DNA of 51,540 nucleotides, from contig JAYTOM010000426.1 of NCBI GenBank assembly GCA_043747765.1, positions 1 through 51,540 on the forward strand, given 5' to 3'. The notes beneath the pieces were generated by a model. That model saw nothing but the letters and a program-made list of their open reading frames with translations. It did not search any database and was not told the origin of the DNA. Source of the stretch: WLMZ01 sp043747765 (GTDB lineage Bacteria; Actinomycetota; Acidimicrobiia; Acidimicrobiales; Ilumatobacteraceae). Position 1 is the first letter of the stretch. Each line of letters opens with the position of its first letter. Both the position numbers and the translations under genes were made by a program. This document shows, one piece after another, positions 1-7,971 of this stretch.

Positions 1-800
1 CTCTGTACGGATCCGACGCGATCCGCGAGGTCAACACCGTCGGCGTGTCGATCAAGATCGATCTCGACTCGCCGCCCATCAGCGCCAGCGACGTGTACCT
101 CCGGCTGCACCTGATGTCACACCGGATGATGAAGCCGCGGACGATCAATCTGGATGGTCAGTTCGGCTTGCTGGCCAACGTCGCGTGGACCAGCCTCGGC
201 CCCGTCGCCGTCTCCACATTGGACGACGTTCGGGTGCGAGCCCGCATCGCCGGCCACCACCTCGCCGTGACGAGCGTCGACAAGTTTCCGCGTATGACCG
301 ACTACGTGGTGCCGAGCGGTGTTCGCATCGCCGACGCCGACCGGGTCCGCCTCGGTGCGCACCTCGCCGAGGGAACAACGGTGATGCACGAGGGCTTCTG
401 CAACTTCAACGCAGGCACGCTCGGGACGTCGATGGTCGAGGGTCGAATCGGCCAGGGCATCATCGTCGGCGACGGCAGTGACATCGGCGGGGGCGCCTCG
501 ATCATCGGCACCCTGTCGGGCGGCGGGAAGGAACAGATCACGATCGGCGAACGCTGCCTGCTCGGCGCCGAGAGTGGGATCGGCATCAGCCTCGGCGACG
601 AATGCGTCGTCGAAGCAGGCCTGTTCGTCACCGCCGGCACGTTGGTCAAATTGCTGCCCGACGGCGAGATCGTCAAGGCCCGCACGTTGAGCGGAGCCGG
701 CGGGCTCCTGTATCGCCGCAACAGCCAGACCGGCCGCGTCGAAGCTCTCCGCCGCTCCGTCGAGTGGGGCGGCCTCAACAGCATTCTCCACAAGAACTGA
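1..800 (+). CDS. dapD: 2,3,4,5-tetrahydropyridine-2,6-dicarboxylate N-succinyltransferase (DapD), 5'-truncated
   Basis: The open frame enters from the left edge with codons starting at base 3; an in-frame GTG at 45 is not the true start because conserved sequence continues upstream of it. DapD transfers succinyl from succinyl-CoA to tetrahydrodipicolinate in lysine and diaminopimelate synthesis, in the cytoplasm. Visible family blocks are SVDKFPRM, DYVVPSGVRI, GTTVMHEGF, FNAGTLG and GGGASIIGTLSGGG, the last ones in the left-handed beta-helix of hexapeptide repeats. The block order and the RRNSQTG tail match the actinobacterial DapD form. The N-terminal domain is mostly outside the window, so length and promoter cannot be judged. 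No other dap gene lies nearby. Confidence 0.93.
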   Translation, partial: LYGSDAIREVNTVGVSIKIDLDSPPISASDVYLRLHLMSHRMMKPRTINLDGQFGLLANVAWTSLGPVAVSTLDDVRVRARIAGHHLAVTSVDKFPRMTDYVVPSGVRIADADRVRLGAHLAEGTTVMHEGFCNFNAGTLGTSMVEGRIGQGIIVGDGSDIGGGASIIGTLSGGGKEQITIGERCLLGAESGIGISLGDECVVEAGLFVTAGTLVKLLPDGEIVKARTLSGAGGLLYRRNSQTGRVEALRRSVEWGGLNSILHKN

Positions 801-827
801 CGCGCGCCCCTATGAGCTACTGACACC

Positions 828-2255
828 ATGGGAAAGAACAGCCAGCAACGTCGCGCTGTCAAGCAGCGCCGCCAGGACAAACAGGATCGCCAGAAGCACC
901 ACGATCGTCCGGGACAACACAATGCCGCAGGCGGAACAGGCCCGGGCGCCCCATCGACAGATCGCGAACGGGCCGAGCAGCTGAACAGCCAACAGCTCCA
1001 GCAGACGCTGCTGACCGTTGCCCGGCTGGGCGACGATGCTGGCACCAAGACCCGCTTCGACAACAGTGTGCAGGCCCTCACTGCGATCGAAATCGGCGCA
1101 GCAACCAAGGGTTGGGTGTCCGAAGCCATCGCCGGCATCCTGCATCGCCTCGTCGGTTCGTTGTTCGAGGGTGGCTGGCAACCAGCAGACGTCGCCCACC
1201 TCGTCAAACGCGAACGAACGATGCGAGCCCAACGACTGGCAGTGGCGCTGATCGCCGGCCAATCGCGTGAGCACGACGCACTGACCCGTGCGCCCGAGCC
1301 GTGGCTGAGCCAGTTGGAGGATCTCGGCATCTACGACCCGGCCAAGAACATCTTGATCGGCGGCCACTCCGAGGCGTTCGGCAGGTGGTCGGTTGTCGAG
1401 AAACTGCATGCCGACGAGCGGATCGCGATCGCGCTGCAGGTGATGACTACCCTGCTCCGCGCGCCTCGCCTGGAATTCATCGTCGATCCACCGTCGAAGT
1501 GGGGGGCCAGCAATCGTGGCAGCATTCCGAAGCCGCAGTCAGCCGCCGCTCGCGGAGACATCGATGCCAAGGCACTGAAGCTGATCCGGGCGTTGTTGGC
1601 CAAGGCCGAGGCCACCACGTTCGAGGCCGAGGCCGAGGCCTTCACCGCGAAGGCACAGGAGATGATGACGCGCTACTCCATCGATGCTGCCGTGCTCGCT
1701 TCGGCAGCGAAGGGTCACGGCTCGGCGATCGGCATCGAGTCACGTCGAGTGCACATCGACAACCCGTACGCAGACGAGAAAGCCACGTTCTTGTCGATCA
1801 TCAGTGACGTCAACGGCGCGCGCTGCATCTGGTCACCATCGGCGGGCTTCGCAACGATCATGGGTTTCCCGGTCGATCTTCACCTGACCGACCTGCTGTT
1901 CACATCGCTGCTGGTCCAAGCCACGAAAGCATCGGCCGAGGCGACGTCCCTCGACCGCCGCCAGCGAACACCGTCGTACCGTCGGGCCTTCCTGATCGCA
2001 TACGCAATACGGATCGGCGAGCGCCTCGAAGCTGCCAAGCGGCACATGTCCGCCGAGGCCGAGCACGACTACGGCGACTCGCTGCTGCCGATCCTCGCCG
2101 ACCGTCAGTCAGCCGTGGATGCCGCCTACGAAGACGCGTTCCCGAACAGCACCCCGATGCGCAGCCGCTCGCTCGATGCGGGGGGCTATCACGCCGGCCG
2201 CGCCGCAGCCGACCGTGCCCAGATCGGCACCGGCGAGGCCATCTCCCGAACCTGA
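828..2255 (+). CDS. DUF2786 domain-containing protein
   Basis: A 475-residue cytoplasmic protein of unknown function. The N-terminus is very basic and glutamine-rich (QQRRAVKQRRQDKQDRQKHH), suggesting nucleic-acid contact. A DUF2786 helix pair lies near residues 245-285, recognisable from KALKLIRALLAKAEATTFEAEAEAFTAKAQEMM split over the helix-turn; the AEAEAFTAKAQEMM part is the family hallmark. The region before it (about 60-220) is helical with no motif I recognise. The gene starts 27 bp after dapD and may be cotranscribed, but the functions look unrelated. No signal peptide or membrane segment is seen. Confidence 0.85.
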   Translation: MGKNSQQRRAVKQRRQDKQDRQKHHDRPGQHNAAGGTGPGAPSTDRERAEQLNSQQLQQTLLTVARLGDDAGTKTRFDNSVQALTAIEIGAATKGWVSEAIAGILHRLVGSLFEGGWQPADVAHLVKRERTMRAQRLAVALIAGQSREHDALTRAPEPWLSQLEDLGIYDPAKNILIGGHSEAFGRWSVVEKLHADERIAIALQVMTTLLRAPRLEFIVDPPSKWGASNRGSIPKPQSAAARGDIDAKALKLIRALLAKAEATTFEAEAEAFTAKAQEMMTRYSIDAAVLASAAKGHGSAIGIESRRVHIDNPYADEKATFLSIISDVNGARCIWSPSAGFATIMGFPVDLHLTDLLFTSLLVQATKASAEATSLDRRQRTPSYRRAFLIAYAIRIGERLEAAKRHMSAEAEHDYGDSLLPILADRQSAVDAAYEDAFPNSTPMRSRSLDAGGYHAGRAAADRAQIGTGEAISRT

Positions 2256-2313
2256 GCCTGGCCGGGACGAAACTCCGTGTCGCAGATCTGACCCAGTTGA
2301 CTACGGTTCGACG

Positions 2314-3249
2314 ATGGAACGGCACGGACAGCGCGCTGAGTGGACGTCCGTGCCGACCGAGGTTCGCTCCGTTGTCGACATGATCGCCGGTGCACCCATC
2401 GTCCGCGCAACGAACGTCGCCGGCGGATTCTCACCCGGACCTGCAGTGCGGTGCGACCTCGCAGATGGCAAACGTGTGTTCGTCAAGGCCTGTGGAGAAC
2501 GACTGAGCACCCACGCCTCGGCGATGCACCGCCGCGAGGCGGCCGTGATGGCAGTGATTCCGATCGCAGCGCCGGTACCCCGCCTGATCGGCGCCTACGA
2601 CGACAGGGACTGGGTCGCACTCGTCATCGAACTGGTCGACGGTCGGATGCCCGCCGCCCCACTGTCGTCGAGCGATATTGCGGCGATCCTGCGCGTCGTA
2701 GAGGTGCTCGCGGACATCGGGACAACGACGATCGGCGGTGTCATCGAGCCAGCTGGTCGAGCACAGACGAAGAGTGGTACGCCGTACCTGTGGAGATCTG
2801 TGAACGGCGGCGATCCTGCGCTCGACTGGTCGCGCCGCAACCTCGATCGGCTGACCGTGATGGAGTCGTCGTGGATCGAGGCAGTAGCAGGTTCCACATT
2901 GCTGCATGGCGACCTGCGTTCGGACAACATCCTGATCGGCGACGACATCACGTACGTGGTCGATTGGCCGGCCGCATCCGTTGGCGCAGAATGGGTCGAT
3001 CTGATCGGACTGCTCCCATCGCTGCAGCACGACGGCGCTCCTCCTCCTGCACGACTGTTCGACCGTCATCCGCTCGGCCGGCGCGCCGATCCATCCGCTG
3101 TCGACGCGTACCTGTGCGCGATCTCCGGCTATTTCACGTTCAAGTCGCTGCTTCCGCCTCCCCCTGGTCTGCCGACGCTGCGACCGTTCCAGGCTGCTCA
3201 AGCGGCGATCAGCCGAGAGTGGCTCGCAGAGCACACCGGTTGGCGCTGA
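2314..3249 (+). CDS. Aminoglycoside phosphotransferase (APH)-fold kinase
   Basis: A 311-residue member of the APH/choline kinase fold, which transfers ATP phosphate to hydroxyls of small molecules. The catalytic loop is LLHGDLRSDNILI (HxDxxxxN pattern) followed by the metal-binding Asp in YVVDWPAA. The N-lobe lysine is probably in KRVFVKACGE. The ATG at 2314 was chosen because it is about 50 residues before the N-lobe and upstream codons overlap the end of the DUF2786 gene. The substrate cannot be told; a resistance function is not implied. A second, more divergent kinase of this fold lies at 30555-31427. Confidence 0.82.
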   Translation: MERHGQRAEWTSVPTEVRSVVDMIAGAPIVRATNVAGGFSPGPAVRCDLADGKRVFVKACGERLSTHASAMHRREAAVMAVIPIAAPVPRLIGAYDDRDWVALVIELVDGRMPAAPLSSSDIAAILRVVEVLADIGTTTIGGVIEPAGRAQTKSGTPYLWRSVNGGDPALDWSRRNLDRLTVMESSWIEAVAGSTLLHGDLRSDNILIGDDITYVVDWPAASVGAEWVDLIGLLPSLQHDGAPPPARLFDRHPLGRRADPSAVDAYLCAISGYFTFKSLLPPPPGLPTLRPFQAAQAAISREWLAEHTGWR

Positions 3250-3281
3250 TCCTCCAGACGTCGATTCTTCGCATCTCATGG

Positions 3282-3515
3282 TCAGAGTGACGGCACGTCA
3301 TCCGTGCTGACGATGGAGCCGGTCTCCTCGACAGCCATGCGCAAATGACCTACTTGGGAAACTTGGACTTCGTGCTCGAACCGGTTCGTAGCGGCCGGCC
3401 ACTCGGACACGAGCCAAACGCTGGCCTCTTGCGACCAGCGTGCATCCAGCCTTCCGGCGCCTTCGAGCGCGACTCTCCAGTGAGGCGTCCGATTCCCGCT
3501 CTGTCGACGCGTCAC
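3282..3515 (-). CDS. Small hypothetical protein
   Basis: A possible 77-residue protein from a GTG start, filling an otherwise empty 286-bp gap between two plus-strand genes. Codon third positions are GC-biased like neighbouring genes, and the sequence (WRVALEGAGRLDARW, then a beta-rich acidic C-terminal half ending TDDVPSL) reads like a folded small protein. I recognise no family. It would be transcribed divergently from the DUF1203 gene, 20 bp away. The gap could equally be non-coding. Confidence 0.35.
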   Translation of the reverse strand: MTRRQSGNRTPHWRVALEGAGRLDARWSQEASVWLVSEWPAATNRFEHEVQVSQVGHLRMAVEETGSIVSTDDVPSL

Positions 3516-3535
3516 CCGTCCCTAGCGTTCAGGAC

Positions 3536-4003
3536 ATGACGACGACTACTCGCACATTCCAGCTCGAACCGATCGATTCCGCCGCGGCCGAACACCTGCG
3601 CGCAGCTGGCGGCGTCGCCTACACAGCCGACGTGAAACCGGGCTATCCGTGCCGGCGCTGCCTGCTCGACGCCGAGATCGGCGCGTCACTGATCCTCGTC
3701 GCCCACGACCCGTTCACCCAGGACTCGCCGTACCGAAGCTCGAGCCCGATCTTTCTGCACGCCGAGTCGTGCGCGCCCGACGCAGCGGCCCTCGACGGCC
3801 CCGAACTGCCGGACCAATTGACCGTGCGTCAACTGTCCGTGCGTGCGTTCGACGAACAGGCGATGATGATCGATGCAGCGGTCATCGCCGGCACAGACCT
3901 GAGGCAGACACTCGACACATTCTTCGCCAACGCAGCGACCGACGTGGTGCATGTGCACAACGCGTCTCGAGGCTGCTGGGCCGTCAACGTACGGCGCAGC
4001 TGA
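3536..4003 (+). CDS. DUF1203 domain-containing protein
   Basis: A 155-residue protein of the DUF1203 family, whose biochemical role is unknown. Family features are the early paired cysteines in YPCRRCLLDAEIG, the SLILVAHDPF strand, PIFLHAESC and the C-terminal VHVHNASRGCWAVNVRRS. The ATG at 3536 was chosen because the family typically begins with a short strand like TFQLEPIDS just after the start; longer upstream reading has no family similarity. No export signal is seen. It stands alone between a divergent small reading frame and the convergent mutase gene. Confidence 0.8.
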   Translation: MTTTTRTFQLEPIDSAAAEHLRAAGGVAYTADVKPGYPCRRCLLDAEIGASLILVAHDPFTQDSPYRSSSPIFLHAESCAPDAAALDGPELPDQLTVRQLSVRAFDEQAMMIDAAVIAGTDLRQTLDTFFANAATDVVHVHNASRGCWAVNVRRS

Positions 4004-4074
4004 GATCGTTCTCAGGGGTCGAAAGCGCGCTATAGGGGACGAAAACGCTCGGAGAAGATTCTGGGCCGGGACAG

Positions 4075-5655
4075 TCAGCGGCCGGGCTGGTAGATGCCGA
4101 ACACGTCGCGCAGCGCGTCGCTGATCTCGCCGAGTGTCGCGTCCGCTTGCAGTGCGGCCTTGATCGGGTAGAGCAGGTTGTCGGTGCCCGTCGCGGCGAC
4201 ACGCAGATCGTCCAGGCGAGCCACGACGTCGGCGGCGTTGCGGTTGGCCTTGTACTCGGCGAGACGAGCCTTCTGACCACCTTCGAGCAGTGGATCGACG
4301 GGAAACACGGGCGGCTCCGGCTCGTTGTCGAGCGTGAACTTGTTGACGCCGACGATCACCCGTTCGTCATCGTCGATCGACTTCGCGTACTCGTACGCAG
4401 CCTGCTCGATCTCGTCCATCTGGAAGCCCGCTTCGATCGCCTCGACCGCACCCCCCATCTCGTCGATGCGCTCGATGTACTCCCACGCCAGCCGTTCGAC
4501 TTCGTCCGTCAGGGTTTCCACCAGGTAGCTCCCGGCCATCGGGTCGGGCGTGTCGACGATGCCGCTCTCGTAGCCGATGATCTGCTGCGTGCGCAGCGCA
4601 ATGCGCGCAGCGTGCTCGGTCGGCAGGCTGAGCGCCTCGTCGAAGCCGTTGGTGTGCAGGCTCTGGGTGCCACCCATCACAGCCGCCATCGACTGCACTG
4701 CGACGCGCACGATGTTCGTCTCGGGCTGCTGAGCGGTCAGCGTCGATCCCCCGGTCTGGGTGTGGAAGCGCAACAACTTCGACGCCTCCTTCTTCGCCCC
4801 GTAGCGGTCCGACATCAGCCGGTACCAGATCCGGCGGGATGCACGGAACTTGGCGATCTCCTCGAAGAAGTTGTTGTGGGCGTTCCAGAAGAACGACAGG
4901 CGAGGAGCAAAATCGTCGACGTCGAGACCGGCCGCGATCGCTGCGTCGACATAGGCGATGCCGTTGGCGATCGTGAACGCGATTTCCTGCACGGCGGTGG
5001 AGCCGGCCTCACGGATGTGGTAACCGCTGATCGAGATCGTGTTCCAGCGCGGGATGTGCTCGGCGCAGTAGGCGAAGATGTCGGTGATCACACGCATGCT
5101 CGGCTTCGGCGGATAGATGTACGTCCCGCGAGCGATGTACTCCTTGAGCAGATCGTTCTGGATCGTTCCACTGATCAGCTTCGGATCGACTCCCTGCTCC
5201 TCGGCGACCAGCTGATACATCAACAACAAGATCGCGCCCGTCGAGTTGATCGTCATGCTGGTCGTCACCTTGTCGAGCGGCAGATCGGCCAGCAACAGAC
5301 GCATATCGGCCATCGAGTCGATCGCCACACCGACCTTGCCCACTTCACCTTCGGCTCGAGGATGATCGCTGTCGTACCCCATCTGCGTCGGCAGATCGAA
5401 CGCACAGCTCAGCCCGGTCTGGCCGGCCTGCAGCAAGAACTTGAACCGCTCGTTGGTGGAAGAGGCCGTGCCGAACCCGGCGTACTGGCGCATCGTCCAC
5501 AACTTGCCGCGATACATCGTTGGGTACACACCTCGTGTGTACGGCGGCTTGCCCGGCGCGCCGAGTTGGGCCACGGCGTCCCAGCCGGCGAGGTCGCTCG
5601 CGTCGTACAGGGCCTTGATCTCGATACCGGAGTCGGTGCGCTTTTCGTCACTCAC
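4075..5655 (-). CDS. Methylmalonyl-CoA mutase family protein, large (substrate-binding) subunit
   Basis: A 526-residue catalytic TIM-barrel subunit of a B12-dependent acyl-CoA mutase, interconverting branched and linear acyl-CoAs by radical carbon-skeleton rearrangement. It ends after the barrel and lacks the C-terminal cobalamin-binding domain (no DxHxxG), so a separate small subunit is required; none is in the window. Position-specific residues favour methylmalonyl-like substrates: Tyr in WTMRQYAGF and Arg in QNDLLKEYIARGTYI, where isobutyryl-CoA mutases carry Phe and Gln. The catalytic His is in SISGYHIREAG. A GTG start at 5655 (VSDEKRTDSG) leaves a 20-bp gap to ridA; a longer start would overlap it. 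Ethylmalonyl-type substrates cannot be excluded. Confidence 0.9.
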   Translation of the reverse strand: MSDEKRTDSGIEIKALYDASDLAGWDAVAQLGAPGKPPYTRGVYPTMYRGKLWTMRQYAGFGTASSTNERFKFLLQAGQTGLSCAFDLPTQMGYDSDHPRAEGEVGKVGVAIDSMADMRLLLADLPLDKVTTSMTINSTGAILLLMYQLVAEEQGVDPKLISGTIQNDLLKEYIARGTYIYPPKPSMRVITDIFAYCAEHIPRWNTISISGYHIREAGSTAVQEIAFTIANGIAYVDAAIAAGLDVDDFAPRLSFFWNAHNNFFEEIAKFRASRRIWYRLMSDRYGAKKEASKLLRFHTQTGGSTLTAQQPETNIVRVAVQSMAAVMGGTQSLHTNGFDEALSLPTEHAARIALRTQQIIGYESGIVDTPDPMAGSYLVETLTDEVERLAWEYIERIDEMGGAVEAIEAGFQMDEIEQAAYEYAKSIDDDERVIVGVNKFTLDNEPEPPVFPVDPLLEGGQKARLAEYKANRNAADVVARLDDLRVAATGTDNLLYPIKAALQADATLGEISDALRDVFGIYQPGR

Positions 5656-5675
5656 ACGACGATCGTACGACCCGC

Positions 5676-6059
5676 TCACGCAGCAGCGACGATCGAGATC
5701 TCGATCCGCCACGCAGGGCGGGCGAGGGCCGGAACGGCGACGAGTGTGCTGGCCGCGCGGTACTCACCCATGATCCTGTCGCGAACCGCCATCACGTCGC
5801 TCAGTGGTTCGCCGTCGATGACGTACGTCGTGATGGAGACGATGTTGGCGACGGTCATCGAAGCCTCGGTCAGGATCGCGACGATGTTCGCCCAAACGAC
5901 CTCTGTCTGCTCGTGGAGGCTCTGCGGAACAGTCCCGTCGAGTTGCGTCGGGACGACACCGGACATGTACAGGGTGCGCGCTGGGTTCGAGACCACGATG
6001 GCGTGGGCATAGTTGGCGGCCGGCGCAGCGATCGAGTGCGGCGAGATCTCTGTGTTCAT
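5676..6059 (-). CDS. RidA/YjgF family protein
   Basis: A 127-residue Rid-family protein. Members hydrolyse reactive enamine/imine intermediates, or serve catabolic steps in other subgroups; they are trimeric and cytoplasmic. The fold is recognisable from LYMSGVVPTQLDGT, the central QTEVVWANIVAILTEA helix and the C-terminal ALARPAWRIEI, which contains the conserved active-site Arg region. The ATG at 6059 begins MNTEISPHSIAAP, the usual length before the first strand. It is 20 bp upstream of the mutase on the same strand, so the two are probably one operon, which suggests a link to amino- or acyl-acid catabolism. Confidence 0.88.
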   Translation of the reverse strand: MNTEISPHSIAAPAANYAHAIVVSNPARTLYMSGVVPTQLDGTVPQSLHEQTEVVWANIVAILTEASMTVANIVSITTYVIDGEPLSDVMAVRDRIMGEYRAASTLVAVPALARPAWRIEISIVAAA

Positions 6060-6152
6060 GCTCGATGATCGCACACCGCGCACGCAACGGCACCTGCGTC
6101 TCGAGCGTGCCGGGCGTCCGGACAGTTCTCGGTGCGGGCGTAGGCTTGGGAT

Positions 6153-6971
6153 ATGGCCATGACAGACAACGGAACCCGGTCCATCGACGGCATCGAACTG
6201 ACCCCGAAGGAGGTCGGGCTCGACATGCTGCCCACGACATTCGCGACCATCGAGGACGAACGCCTCGAGCGCAAGCAGAAACTGGCCGGTTCGCTGCGCA
6301 TCTTCGGCCGTCTCGGCTTCGGCGAAGGTGTCGCCGGCCACATCACCGTCCGCGACCCCGAATTCCCCGACTGCTTCTGGGTCAATCCGTTCGGCAAGAG
6401 CTTTCGCCACATGACCGTCAGCGACCTGATCCTGGTCAACCACTCCGGGGACGTCGTGTACGGCACGAAGCCCGTCAACCGTGCCGCCTTCGTGATCCAC
6501 GCTGCGGTTCACGAGGCTCGCCCCGACATCATCGCCGCCGCGCACAGCCACTCGGTCAACGGCAAGGCGTTCAGCTCGCTGGGCATCCCGCTCGACCCGA
6601 TCACCCAGGATTCCTGCATTTTCTACCAGGACCACACGGTGATCAACGAGCAGGGCGGCGCCGTTGTTTTCGAGGTCGCAGCTGGACAGGAGTTCGCCTC
6701 GAAGTTCGGCACCGGCAAGGCTGCGATCCACCGCAACCATGGGTTGTTCACCGTCGGCCAGACCGTCGACGAGGCCGTTTTCTGGTTCATCAGCATGGAG
6801 CGCAGCTGCCAGGCTCAATTGTTGGCGATGGCCGCCGGCACGCCGCATCTGATCAAGCACGAAGATGCCGAATACACCGCCAAGCAGACCGGCTATCCGC
6901 TCGCCGGGTGGTTCAGCTTCTCGCCGCTGTGGCAGGAGATCTGTCGTACCGACCCCGATCTCTTTGACTGA
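6153..6971 (+). CDS. Class II aldolase/adducin family protein
   Basis: A 272-residue zinc-dependent class II aldolase/epimerase-fold protein. The metal ligands lie in AAAHSHSVNGKAFSS (two His) and AIHRNHGLFTVG (further His). The glycine-rich substrate loop GVAGHITVRDPEFPD and NPFGKSF precede them. The family cleaves or epimerises sugar phosphates and related hydroxy acids; the subfamily with an HITVRDPE block is common in actinobacteria and its substrate is generally unassigned. ATG codons at 6153 and 6159 are both possible starts. The stop overlaps the putative start of the following exporter gene by 8 bp, suggesting coupling. Confidence 0.85.
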   Translation: MAMTDNGTRSIDGIELTPKEVGLDMLPTTFATIEDERLERKQKLAGSLRIFGRLGFGEGVAGHITVRDPEFPDCFWVNPFGKSFRHMTVSDLILVNHSGDVVYGTKPVNRAAFVIHAAVHEARPDIIAAAHSHSVNGKAFSSLGIPLDPITQDSCIFYQDHTVINEQGGAVVFEVAAGQEFASKFGTGKAAIHRNHGLFTVGQTVDEAVFWFISMERSCQAQLLAMAAGTPHLIKHEDAEYTAKQTGYPLAGWFSFSPLWQEICRTDPDLFD

Positions 6972-7971
6972 GACATCGAAGACGGCTGACACATCGAAGA
7001 CATCGAGGCCCTCCAGGTCATCGAAGACATCGAAGTTCTCGATCACCCCGAGGAACTCGATCGCCGCCGGGTCGAGTCGACTGAGCTTCGTTTCTCCGGA
7101 AGCGATCTTCGTCCTCGGCGGCTTGTCGCAGAACATCGGATCGATCCTCGCCAAGTCGTTGTTCGGCGATGTCGAGCCGGCGACCGTGGCCTGGTTCCGA
7201 ATCTCGTTCGCGTCCCTCGTGCTACTCGCGTTCTGCTCACGTCAGTTCATGCCCGGCTCGCGCCACTACCGCCGGTGGACCCGAGCCGATCTGGCCGCCA
7301 GCGCGATCTTCGGTGTCTCGATCGCCGCCATGAACACGTTCTTCTACCTCGGCATCCAGCGCCTCGAGCTCGGGAAGGGCCTGGCCATCGAATTTCTGGG
7401 TCCGGTCGCTGTCGCCGCCAGCCGGCGGCGGACGAAACGCAACTCGGTCGCGGTTGCTGTCGTGGTCCTCGGGGTCGGCTTGCTGTCCGGAATCGAGATT
7501 GGCGGCAATCTGCTCGGCGTGTTCTTCATCCTCTGTGCGTCCACGATGTGGGCCACGTACATCGTGGTCGGCTCGAAAGTCGCGAGGCAGGACAGGGGCG
7601 TTGCCGGGCTCGGTCTCGGGATGCTGATCGGGGCGATCGCCCTCGCTCCGTTCGGCGCTCCATCCAGTGGGGTGGTGTTCGCGGCGCCGCGACTGCTCGC
7701 TCTGTGCTGCCTGGTCGGCCTGCTCAGTTCCGTGATCGGGTACAGCCTCGACCAACACGTGATGCGGCGGATTCCACCCCATCGTTTCGCTCTACTTCTC
7801 GCCCTGATCCCTGTGACCGGCACGTTGTTCGCATTCATCGCGCTGGGCGAACGACCGTCGTTGCTCGACATGCTCGGCATCGCCTTCGTTCTGGCCGGTG
7901 TCGTCTACCAGCAGCGCGACGTGCGACCCGACGCAGTCAACGACCACGTATTGGTGGAGCCACTGCCGTGA
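6964..7971 (+). CDS. EamA/RhtA-type drug/metabolite transporter
   Basis: An inner-membrane transporter of the DMT superfamily with about ten hydrophobic segments and two EamA repeats (roughly residues 45-170 and 180-320). RhtA-like blocks are GGLSQNIGSILAKSLF, PATVAWFRISFASLVLL and FLGPVAVA; such proteins usually export amino acids. The start is uncertain: a TTG at 6964 would give a 35-residue Ser/Thr/Lys-rich tail (SLTETSKTADTSKTSRPSRS) encoded by a tandem repeat, and no ATG or GTG occurs between it and the first membrane segment. The stop overlaps the convergent membrane-protein gene by 35 bp. Confidence 0.82.
   Translation: MTETSKTADTSKTSRPSRSSKTSKFSITPRNSIAAGSSRLSFVSPEAIFVLGGLSQNIGSILAKSLFGDVEPATVAWFRISFASLVLLAFCSRQFMPGSRHYRRWTRADLAASAIFGVSIAAMNTFFYLGIQRLELGKGLAIEFLGPVAVAASRRRTKRNSVAVAVVVLGVGLLSGIEIGGNLLGVFFILCASTMWATYIVVGSKVARQDRGVAGLGLGMLIGAIALAPFGAPSSGVVFAAPRLLALCCLVGLLSSVIGYSLDQHVMRRIPPHRFALLLALIPVTGTLFAFIALGERPSLLDMLGIAFVLAGVVYQQRDVRPDAVNDHVLVEPLP
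6973..7035 (+). repeat. Degenerate ACATCGAAGAC tandem/interspersed repeat in exporter N-terminus
   Basis: At least four copies of an 11-bp motif ACATCGAAGAC, complete or nearly so, occur at 6973, 6991, 7019 and 7026. They encode a TSKT-rich leader of the exporter and overlap the end of the aldolase gene. Confidence 0.7.

Noticed and set aside
3250..3535. Plus-strand frame in the gap before the DUF1203 gene
   Set aside because: It merges into the DUF1203 frame region in another phase and lacks a ribosome-binding site; the reverse-strand frame is the better candidate.
4147..6012. A 621-codon plus-strand frame opposite the mutase and RidA genes
   Set aside because: It is the reverse complement shadow of two clear genes; its composition is Arg/Val/Asp-rich with no family motif.
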